Assembly (NCBI GenBank): GCA_034696485.1
Contig: JAQIWT010000868.1
Coordinates: forward strand, 1-14,282
Length of the DNA stretch: 14,282 nucleotides
Source of the DNA: Isohypsibius dastychi
Taxonomy: Eukaryota > Tardigrada > Eutardigrada > Parachela > Isohypsibiidae
Direction: 5' to 3'
Position 1 is the first letter of the stretch, and every line of letters starts with the position of its first letter. Both the position numbers and the translations under genes were made by a program. Under the pieces are notes generated by a model, which saw nothing but the letters and a program-made list of their open reading frames with translations, searched no databases and was not told the origin of the DNA. Shown here one piece after another: positions 1 through 8,980 of the stretch.

Positions 1-149
1 AGCGGATAATGAACACGGCTCAGCTGGGCTAGCGATACACTACTAACATGCTTTTCCGCCTCAAAATTAGGAGAAGTATGACAACGGACGTTCTACTACG
101 AACGAATCTGACTACGGAAGGTAGCCTACGAAAAGTCATGGCACGATGA

Positions 150-371
150 CTAATTTCGGTAACTACTAGTATTAAAATAGCCTTCATTTGCAAACACGCC
201 CAGCAGTGCGTGTTCTGCAATGCGATCTGCATAGTTTTTCGGAATAACTAAGAGCTGGCGAGCTGCCAGCTTGTTGATATTGAGGACCACGAGGTCAAAC
301 CGGTACGTACGTGTACATGTACCACCAGCGACAAGAGAGTATTTTCCTTTGGCCCTTGTCTGACTTGTCAA
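150..371 (-). CDS. Candidate exon of an unrecognised gene (partial)
   Basis: An open minus-strand frame reads about 66 residues from an AG at roughly 352-363 to a TAG at 150. It contains the segments KGKYSLVAGGT, RFDLVVLNINKLAARQLLV and NYADRIAEHALLGVF. The mixed hydrophobic and charged composition and the many G/C third positions look coding. There is no ATG at its head, so it would be a terminal or internal exon whose upstream exons lie above 371. I could not place them in 372-1204. No family is recognised. It may equally be a chance open frame, so this is a tentative call. Confidence 0.35.
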   Translation of the reverse strand: MTSQTRAKGKYSLVAGGTCTRTYRFDLVVLNINKLAARQLLVIPKNYADRIAEHALLGVFANEGYFNTSSYRN

Positions 372-1204
372 CGTAAGGCTTGATTTGTCGAGTACGCGTT
401 TCTGTAGAAAATCAACGGTTTACATTGCAGGCTCAGTACATACCGGTAGTTCATTCGAATTCCCATTGAAAATTAGTAGCTTCCTACTGACGGTTTTTCG
501 AAATTTACATGCGTTCTTCTTTAAAACGGAAAAAATGCAAGGTCACCAGCAAAAAAATCATCAGAACTGCTGCAAATAACATTTTTGCAATTTACATTTG
601 AATCAAACGAAACAGAATCATCTTGACAGTTAGTACGACGTTATCTACAATCGATTCCAGTTTAAAACAAAACATATTCATGTGTAACTTTTTTTTTAAA
701 TTGGCTAGAAGTAGAGTTCCATTAGTGTTCCAGTGGACATTACTGGATTCCAAGGTTGTAGTAATGGAATTGCAGTAATTGCTATGTGATGAACCCTACC
801 GTTAATCAGAATCATGTAGGGCCAAAGGAGGTACGCGACCTACGGGGGCGAGTTCTTAAGAAGTTTTCTTCTTGTATTCGTTGTCGATTGACTAGAAGCG
901 TTGGTTGAACGCAGCAGGTCATTCGCGATGCTAGATGGCGGAATTACGTATTCGTGATGACTTCGGCATCTTTCTTGTTGGTTTATAGTATTCTGCTTTC
1001 GATAGTTAACTGTGTCTTCATTCAGACACGGGCAGGTAAAGAGCCCGTTCAGCAAAAACCCTGGTTCCTGTATACCCTGACAGGCGGGACTCGAGTGTCG
1101 CAAATGTCGAAAATGTTATACCTAAACCATTTTCGTTTGTGATGTTCCATTTTCCAGTTTTCTGAAACGATGCCAGCACGCAAAGTTAATATTATTGTCG
1201 AATC
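372..1204. other. Stretch with no convincing gene
   Basis: Only short open frames occur here, on both strands, and none shows a recognisable motif or a matched pair of splice sites. Around 720-780 there are imperfect internal repeats: GTTCCATTAGT followed by GTTCCAGTGG, and CATTAC facing GTAATG, which could form a weak hairpin. This stretch could hold regulatory DNA, the 3' untranslated end of the chromo-shadow gene (stop at 1205) or missed small exons. Confidence 0.4.
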
Positions 1205-1606
1205 TCATTTGTGCATTCGCAAATTTTGGACCGCTGGAAGTGACGATTTCTGTGCGTAATATTGCATTTCCAGCAAATTTTTAGTTTTCAAAAACAATAA
1301 AATCAAATCTGTAACTCCACACTCGTCCTCTGGGACCCAAGTGTCGCCTGATTTCGTCCACTCGGCGCGCACTTCGAGTCTACCGATGGAATTGATTCGT
1401 ACGCCTACTATTTTAGTAATGACGTTGTTTCGGTTACTGCTCGTCATAGGTGATGCTGATGAATCTGATCCCATTCTACTGCCAGCCTTTCGTTTCCTTC
1501 GCGGTATTTTGGCGGTTGGTGCCTTCTTGCTGGCGACGGGTTTCTTCTTAGTCTTTGTCGCAGTCTTTGTAAGTTTGTCCGCATGCGTCACCTGAGCTTG
1601 ATTCAT
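1205..1606 (-). CDS. Small nuclear protein with a chromo-shadow-like domain
   Basis: A single 133-residue open frame begins at an ATG (1606-1604) and ends in TGA, with no intron needed. Residues 10-40 are rich in Lys, Thr and Ala and end in PRRKRK, a likely nuclear localisation signal. Residues 62-115 resemble a chromo or chromo-shadow fold: V-I-T-K-I-V-G, then G-R-L...E-W, then T-W-V-P-E-D-E and D-L-I-L-L-F-L. The spacing I-x-G-(x5)-G-x-L-(x5)-W matches the HP1 chromo-shadow pattern. The chromodomain aromatic cage is not kept: Asn and Ser stand where two cage aromatics would be, so methyl-lysine reading is unlikely. In HP1 proteins this fold dimerises and binds PxVxL partners. There is no separate chromodomain in this frame. 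Upstream exons cannot be excluded. The domain call is by eye from motif spacing. Confidence 0.6.
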   Translation of the reverse strand: MNQAQVTHADKLTKTATKTKKKPVASKKAPTAKIPRRKRKAGSRMGSDSSASPMTSSNRNNVITKIVGVRINSIGRLEVRAEWTKSGDTWVPEDECGVTDLILLFLKTKNLLEMQYYAQKSSLPAVQNLRMHK

Positions 1607-3051
1607 GATAATATTTTTGGAAAAAACTCTATCAGTTTTTCAGTTCTAAAGAAGCTTGATCTGTTTATTTAACTGGTTAGTTTTCGGGTGAAGACGGAAA
1701 GCAAGAGTTGCCAAGCAGATTGCACTAATCCATGTGAAAAGCTGCGATGGGTGTGAGGGTGGTACCAAGAGACTGGTGAAGTAGCCCACAAGGTAAGGTT
1801 CACAGTGGTGGTTTAGGCAGGACTCCAGTGAAAGATAGTCCGTTTCGCTGTGGTCAGCGTAGCGAAAAAAAACCGCAGAATAGGTGAGTGATGCTTCTCA
1901 AGTAGATCTCGCAGACGCACAAAACTCAATCAAGAACCAGAATCCACGACTGGGTGCACGTTCTTTTCGACCCTCTTATCGGCGAGCCTTAACTCGGTTC
2001 CTCAGATTACAGAGGATCAGCACTTTGGATTCCGGGGACCAGTTTGTTGTCAGTATTTCACCTTAACTTCTTGCTGCCGGAAACTGGTGCGGACCAGTGT
2101 TCTTTTCATATTTTGTCCACTTTCTGGCGGTGTTGTTTCATATTTAATAACATCATTACGAAATTATTGATGAAATACAAAACTCACAAGTATGGAATTC
2201 TGAACAACGCACGACTTGTTACCTAAGCTTGATCGAACGGGACGCCCGGTATTTTCCACATGGTTGTTAAAGTGTTTGGCTTGCCTGTTATGGGTTCCGA
2301 AACTGTCTGAGTTGTTGTTTGAGCAGCTCAACAATCTTGACAGAGTCAAGACTCACAAATGTGAACTTTAAAAAGCCGAAACAATGGTTACGAAATGTTT
2401 TTGTCGCTCATTTCTCTTGCAATCCTATGCGTATTTTCCCGGGCCTATGGGTATGAAAGTAAGAGATGGATTTATCAGTTGAGTATTTGGAAAACCTGCA
2501 TCTTACGTGTTGACCTTGAAATTCTGTATTGAATCGACACTTCGTCGGATCCTTGATTGCTGGCCTCTACCATTGTGATTTTATTGCTCAAAAGATGAGA
2601 GGCAATCGTCTTTGAGATTCACGATGGAGAGTGAGCCTTCGTGATGTGCATAAACATGATATATACAAGGAAAACATGAATGCGTGAACATAAGAATAGC
2701 ACTGAAACTACCGGTATACAGATGAACCAAATATGCAAATTAAAAAAATTATAAAAACAAATGGTTTACAGAAAAAACACATTATTACGAATAGATGTGA
2801 ATGAATAAAAAACAGATGAAATTATGAATATTGTATGACAGATGGAATGTACCGCTTTAGGTTTGATATTTTAGGCTCCACCACCTTTTTTAGCTCCTTG
2901 ATTTTGCTGAAAAACCTGGTTGTTATAGGGATTCTTAGTTCATCAAAGTTTCCTTACCTAAAATATCAAGTGCTTTTCAGAGTCTCCTCAACATCGGGCA
3001 ATGCTACAGAGACGGCTAAAAACAACAAAATTTAGAGGTAAGGCATGTTTT
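1607..3051. other. Gene-poor stretch with hairpins and an AT-rich segment
   Basis: No open frame here has a recognisable domain or matched splice sites. Two adjacent hairpins lie at 2319-2331 (stem TTGAG/CTCAA) and 2335-2351 (stem TCTTGAC/GTCAAGA, loop AGA). Bases 2640-2850 are AT-rich, with repeated ACAGATGAA-like words (near 2720, 2811 and 2837). A TTTATT at 2580-2585 would read AATAAA on the minus strand, about 470 bp past the KLHL stop, and is a weak polyadenylation candidate. A 66-codon plus-strand frame at 2835-3035 has an ATG but no other support. Confidence 0.4.
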
Positions 3052-6000
3052 TTATGCTAGAGACAGAAATGGTTTACCCCTCGCAAAATGGCAGGACCTA
3101 TAGCCCAAAATCTTTTTAGGCAAGTGGAATGTGCCTATCGTGCTCCATCCCGCAAAGTCAGCTCTGTCCCGTGACAGCTTGATCGTTCGATCACCTTCGC
3201 AGTGCAGTATGGTGCGGTTGAGCAAGCAAAGCTTTCCATTTAAATTATATTCGGGGCACCGTATAACTTTCCCGGAGTCCACACAGAAGAGGCCACCTGC
3301 ATGGTTAAAGAGCATTGAATGGGAGGGGCATATATGTAAAATTGACCCCATCAACAGTTTAAATCTTTCTTCAGACTTTCGAAAACGAATCAATTTTATA
3401 CCAATTTTATTTCTATCAACTATATCAATTTTATCAAATTTTTTTGTAATTTAGTGAGAAGCGTTTATAGGCGGGGGACAAAAAAGATCAGACGAACAGA
3501 GATCTACTTTTTTTCACAAAAAGTTCATCGGAACATACCTTCACAAGCAGCAAGACCGCCGTTTGTCTTCATCGCGCCAATCTCTCTTCCAGATATGTCA
3601 GTTTTGACATTAACAATGGTGCGGTCCCTTGGGTCAAACCGGGACAATGACCCATGTCCATGGATGATATAGATTAAACTTGAAGTGACGCTGACTGCTG
3701 AATCGTAATAATCATGGAGTTTCGCGTTAAATTCCACTGTTGCGGTTGTAATGTTCAGACATTCAATCTCACAACCCCCTTCTCTTGCCACAACCACGCA
3801 TAGCCGGCCACCAAGCACGGCCCCTGAAACACACGATTTATAACAGAGGACCTAGTAAGTTAAGGTAGAAGTTAGCAATCATGCTTTGTAGAGACACGTG
3901 TTGCTGACACTAAAATTTGGCCCTGAGAACTGCGGTCAGTTTGAATGGCTGGCACTACCTATGAGATCACCCAATGCTACGAATCAATAAAAAAGTTGAC
4001 AGCGTGCAAGGTTAGAACAGTCCAAAAGGCGTATGGATTTTATGGGCGGTAATTAGCTGGACAGAATATGGGAGAGCTAATATGGTGATAATGCGTTACT
4101 CGTTTTTGAATCACTTGAATGACCAGAAAGTTTCCCTGGAAAACCAACTATCAGGACAAAGTCGCTTGCCAGCACGGACCGATTAAACTTCCGCAGTGGT
4201 GTTAATTTTGTCATCTACACGTATATGCATGTCTCGACCAACATTCTTTAAATGTCGGTTTACATCATGGATCCCACTGCTGATTTCGAGATACTCTCTA
4301 TTTACCTGATTGGAATCCTCCTGATGGGCTGTCCATAACGTGTTCCCAACAGTACCGGGAAGTATTCAGCCTGAAAAGTCTGTAACACTTTTCAGACTGC
4401 ATGTGCTTGTAGAAAGGCAGAAGTATGTAGAGTATGCCATCATCACTCTCAGCCACACGTAATCCTACTGCACGTTTTTCCAGTAAGGTAGGAAAGTCTG
4501 GAAATGTCGGGAGGAGTTTCATTTTCTTTGTTTCCCCGTCCAAAATCATCGATTCGGACCTATCCATGTATTCAAAGAGGAATCCACCGGTAACACCTTG
4601 AAAACGAGTCATCGTCTTCTTGCTCACAACTTGATTGAAAACCAGTAACATACCTGTGTTCCTTGAGCCAATTCTGAGGCGATCCAATCCGATGAGCGGG
4701 TGTCGATTTATTTCACCGGTGTCCTTTCCTGATTTCATTGCACTTCCGTAAGCTTTCACAGATTCATTCAGCAAAAGTATCTGATCGTCCTTGATCTGAT
4801 CCCATCTGATTCGAGAGAGCAGTTCATGCACATGTTGCTCTCGATTGGAGCCCACGGAGATCCAGCGGTCCACTGCTCGCAATACTTCGATTTCAGGGCT
4901 CCAGTTGACGTCATCACTTTCAAGAAACTCCACCACCTAAAGGATAAAATTGCAAAACGAACGCAGAAATGTAGCACAACAAACTTACCGCGCTAAAACT
5001 GAGATCATTCAGACATTCCATCGAACTGAACACAGTATGAACACCTTCAAATGCCTTTCGCTTGTAAATAGGAATCAACGGTTGCAGAGCATTGTGTTGA
5101 TCGACAAAGCTTAGGACTCTGTAGCAGCTGACCTGGTCGAGTTTCTCCGCGTTTTCCGCCAAAAACTTCATAACCCGATTGGTGAGGAACTCGATGTCCA
5201 GAAAATCAGCGGCGGTATAGATCGACAACACGTTGGTTTCATTCAGAGCAATCTGGCCAGTATGAATGAAATCGACGATTCTGCAACAAAGTGTGGTTTG
5301 AATTTGTTTTGATCAGCAGAAGACGAAAGAAGAGAGCGACTCACTGAACAAGAATAGTGTGCGGGATATTCTCGAAGTTGAGTCTGAACCCACGGTTGAG
5401 GCTTGAGAAAATTCTGGTTTTGATGACTGAGCTAAATGCGCACAAAACCTGAGAGCTGCAGGTGATTCCAGAAGTACATCCTCTGCCTCGAATTTCGACA
5501 TCACAGAACAATCCAGACTGTTGAAACTCGTGTAGTTTCGTGAGGAGACTTGCGGAATGATGGGTGTTCGTAAACACGAATCTATCCTCCTTTGCCAAGA
5601 ATGACAGCTGAGCGAAATCGAGAGGACCCTCCCAATTGGTTGCGGACTCGAGGTCTTCCGTTCCGTTGGACTCTGCTACACCGCAACTGGGAATATCAGT
5701 TTCCGTTTCTCGGCTACCCAATTTCTGCTGCAAGGCTTGCACCTTTCTAGAATAAGAAAGAAGCACGATTTATCAAAAGCTGGACAGAATGGAACCAAAA
5801 CCGACTGAATATGCTCTACCTTTCGTCCTCCTCGAGTAAATATTCCGTCTTATTTTCTCATCAAAACTTTTCTGCAGAAGATCCGAAAGCCTGGCGATCT
5901 TGTCGCGTGATGGACTGTTGTCGCATGAAAACTGTTCTCGAACTGGAATGAACCCGTCGCATAGTCGGTCCAAGATCTGCAATCGCAAAAATATTTGTGC

Positions 6001-6749
6001 CATTTTATGTTCTAATGCAGCGATACATCTAACGTAAATATAAATCAACCGAACAGAGAAATAAATAACCCACAAACAAATTTAAGATTCCATAGCGAAA
6101 TTCCAAAATACTTTAAATACTGCCAAATTTTTAGTAATCAAGAAATGTTTTTAGTTGTTAGTTCTACGCGTTAATAGTTAACAACAAGAACACAGTGTAC
6201 GAATAATGTGTTCCAACCTATTTGCAGCAGAGAGAGAGAAGGATCAAAAATATGTTTGGAAGCAGATACAGCAACATCGTTTAGACGACATTCAAACTTT
6301 ACATCGTAACTGAAAGTTATCGTTATTTCTGGCGTAAACCCTTACGAAATACTTCATAAATTATCATAAAGTCATTTCCAGTTTCAGAGTCGATCAATAA
6401 CATAAATTTCCTTCCAACTTGTGGATTTGAAGAAAAAATAGTCGCGTGACTTGCAGATGCAAATGCTAAATGTAGAAGCCCAGATTACAGACTGGGTAAA
6501 TGCCCACAAACTGTTCTGTCGGCTGAACACAAACTTGAACAGAAAAATTCTTACCTCTGCGTTTTCATCGATCTGCTTTGGTTTTGGCGATGTTTCCAGA
6601 TAACCTCCTCGAATGGCAATGCGTTGAACATTCTCGTCGCTCTTCAGTTGCTGTTTCTCGAACTTTCAGTCAGAGCCAATTTCGAAAAATCCGTTCACAC
6701 ATCCGGCTGATAATGCTGATGAAATCCTATAACTCACAACCTGACCCAT
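3052..6749 (-). CDS. BTB-BACK-Kelch (KLHL-type) protein, eight-exon model
   Basis: Modelled coding exons on the minus strand are 6749-6738, 6662-6555, 5976-5820, 5735-5345, 5280-4989, 4936-4306, 3823-3539 and 3419-3052. All reading phases agree and the sum is 747 residues plus TAA. KLHL proteins usually act as substrate adaptors for CUL3 ubiquitin ligases. The BTB domain covers about residues 151-260 (L-H-E-F-x4-L-F-C-D-V-E-I, then I-V-D-F-I-H-T-G and N-V-L-S-I-Y-T-A-A-D-F-L-D-I). BACK follows at about 265-370 (V-V-E-F-L-E-S-D-D-V-N, E-V-L-R-A-V-D-R-W-I). The C-terminal 360 residues have propeller-like strands with few clear double-Gly Kelch motifs. The family's HKAVLAACSPYF segment is strongly altered. 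A charged N-terminal extension of about 150 residues precedes BTB. Exons from BTB onward are firm. The start (ATG in good context, A at -3 and G at +4) and the 5820/5735 junction are uncertain, because the better-looking acceptor at 5747 gives the wrong phase. Confidence 0.8.
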
Positions 6750-7011
6750 TCTGGAGCGTATGACAGGGTGCACAGTTTGGACGAAAATCGGTTTTCTCTC
6801 AACAACTGATCAAGTAAAGTGATACTCCTTTCAAATCCAAAGAACGATGATCAGAATTCTCTCGGCAAACATATTGTCAATGGCTGAATTTAGAATGGAG
6901 CTCTGGGCTGAACAGTTGAGTAGACTGGGTGGACGCCCACTGTCTTTCATGTACCCGGATCCTTTCATCCTGTATCTACCCGGATCTAGATCTTGTGCAC
7001 GTTTCGTTAAA

Positions 7012-8041
7012 TTAAGACAGCCTCAGAAACCGGCCCAAATGCTCGATTCTTCGAACTTGAACGTCAGCGGCATAACTTGTTTCCTCAATTCGGATTATGC
7101 TAGCCCATGCGGCTCTTTTTCGCTCCTCTGCTTCTTCCCTGGCTACAGTAGCCTGAAAAACAGCGGTGCTGTTAAGGTAAAATTCAGCGAGAACAAAACA
7201 GACCGCTGCGAAGTGCGCTCTGATCAAACGAAAATGCATCTCCGCTGAAAAAATTAGCAAGACTTGATGGGGAAGAATGGGGAAGAACTAGACGAAAACA
7301 ATAGGTGACTTCATTGATTTTACACACCAAGTGCAGAGCTAATTGCTAGCAGAAGCAAGGGTTTGTAAAAATGCTGCGGGGGGGGGGGAGGCTGCGGAAA
7401 AGCGGAGATGAAATAGAGTGCAGGCGATGTTATACTTTATTAAATTTACCATACGCGTAGACACGATTGACGATATCCTCTCCAACTGAGTGCCAGATAC
7501 AACGCTCAACTGCAACATAGTACGGACTGATGACAACCATTCGGAACTGATTTAACCTCCGTATTCTGAGTGTGTGAAAAATGGAGTAACCCCTCCACAT
7601 GAATGCGTCCATCAAGAAGTATGTCGCAGGTGCAGCCAGCAGAGACATTACTACAGGGTAAAACAAGTGATCAAAATTCGATAGGCTAGCAAAACGGCTG
7701 ATCAGGATGACTGCTGGAAAACGTGGCCATGGAGTAAGGAGATGAGTTTCAGCTAGTCGGTTTGTATTCTCGCTTTGGTATTCCACGCTTATCGGCAGGC
7801 TCATAAGCTCCAGCAAGCGCAGCTTCCTGATTCCCAAGATGAACAAAGTGTGCAAGTATCGGTTGACGATGAATATGCTGAGAACAGCTGGCAGTGGGGC
7901 GTACGGAGAAGCGATGTTGAGAGCAAGGATTGCCGAGAATATTACAGCTGTTTCTATCCAAATAGCCGATAAAACCATCTGAGAAACGGGAAAGAATTTG
8001 ACAACCATCCAGCAAGCGGCCCCAGCGATGAACAACATCAT
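7012..8041 (-). CDS. Multi-pass membrane protein of unknown family
   Basis: Two coding exons are modelled, 8041-7450 and 7244-7012, joined in phase 1 across a 205-bp intron (donor GTAAAT, acceptor CTAATTTTTTCAG). Together they give 274 residues and a TAA stop. Likely membrane segments lie at about residues 1-17, 22-44, 51-71, 127-149 and 205-225. A basic loop (HTLRIRRLNQFR) follows the fourth. The last 50 residues form a charged, probably helical tail (REEAEERKRAAW) containing no membrane span. I do not recognise the family. The start is uncertain: the first ATG after a TGA at 8083-8081 has a weak context, and the same frame is open upstream to 8275. The next gene on the strand, the KLHL gene, starts about 260 bp downstream. 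Confidence 0.6.
7378..7388 (+). repeat. Run of eleven G
   Basis: A G homopolymer on the plus strand, C on the coding strand, lies in the single intron of the membrane-protein gene. Its exact length is prone to sequencing and replication error. Confidence 0.85.
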
Positions 8042-8083
8042 CCGAATGGCCACTGCTTGGGTGTATTGGTAGGCTAAATCTCA

Positions 8084-8275
8084 TGATAATTCCTCCTCGA
8101 AAATAGATTGGTTGTTGGTCAATGCTGGCCAGTATGCGTTCTGGCTGGCTGGTCCGGTAAGATTATCAACCCCAAATGCGAAAGGGAGACGAAGAACAAG
8201 ATCGATTAAGGTGCCGTCCGCATGCAGCGTAATCATTTCGAATGTTACTGACACCTGGTTACCACAACACCACAC
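8084..8275 (-). CDS. Possible upstream coding segment of the membrane protein
   Basis: This open frame of about 64 codons lies in the same frame as the membrane-protein exon and is separated from it by a single TGA (8083-8081). It includes FEMITLHADGT, DLVLRLPFAFG and two N-glycosylation sequons (NLT and NQS), as expected of an extracellular segment before a first membrane span. No canonical intron that would remove the TGA was found. An AG at 8236-8237 (AACCAG, followed by GTGTCAGTAAC) could be an acceptor. It could also be non-coding upstream sequence. Confidence 0.3.
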
Positions 8276-8980
8276 TGTTCGTTTCGAATCTCACCCGAGC
8301 AGAGCGACTGCCTTTGACGTTTGCGCGTATTCAAGCCAGAATTTGATACCTGGCGTACGAGCTTTGTTGAAACTGTATCTATGCACTACGCTTCCCAGTA
8401 CTTATGCATAGTACGATGAATACCTCATGGATCAGAAAGCTGCTGCTCGTTCATCTTCGGGACTATTCATTCGGCCAAGATGTTTCGGGATTATGCGTCC
8501 ACAGTTCGGCTCGTTCTTGGGGTGCTCCGCGGCAATAGCGTTTTAAAGGAGCCCAAATTAAGCAGCTTTCATGGCATTGAATCACCGGAATTTGACATGG
8601 GTCGCTTCAAAATACGCTAATGTGTGTCTTTTCTATGAGCCACAAATGTTTGATGTCAGTCAATTCTAAAACCTTGGTGGTCGGATAGAAATATCACGGC
8701 GATCGGGCTCCTGGCTCACGGTTGCGTTTGAGATGAATTATCACCGGAATCACTCAGCTGTAAAGTTAAAATTCTTCATCCAGAACTCCGTCAGAGCTCT
8801 GCTCTCCGGTCGCGAAGTTCGTATGGACGGACCAACAAGAGCGATATCTGACATGCGATGCATACACCTCTCGCCTTGGATACTTGACCGTGGAGACCCG
8901 AAGGTCCCTCAAGGTTCTTCCGTTCAACACAGGACCGGCATTATGAAGCGTTTTGTGTGCAGCAGCCTTCGAGATTCATC
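8276..8980. other. Divergent upstream region, no gene seen
   Basis: This lies between the minus-strand membrane-protein gene and the plus-strand coiled-coil gene, and is likely to hold promoter sequence for one or both. I saw no clear TATA box. Open frames here (for example 8733-9035 plus) lack any recognisable feature and overlap the coiled-coil gene in another frame. Confidence 0.4.

Noticed and set aside
1341-1595. Plus-strand frame of 84 codons resembling a membrane protein
   Set aside because: It lies exactly opposite the chromo-shadow gene. Its hydrophobic run is the antisense of the lysine-rich tail, so it is a shadow.
3389-3440. Three CAATTTTAT words
   Set aside because: AT-rich low complexity spanning an exon-intron boundary of the KLHL gene; no sign of function.
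7265-7290. Short direct repeat TGGGGAAGAA, two copies
   Set aside because: Only ten bases twice in an intron; likely simple low complexity.
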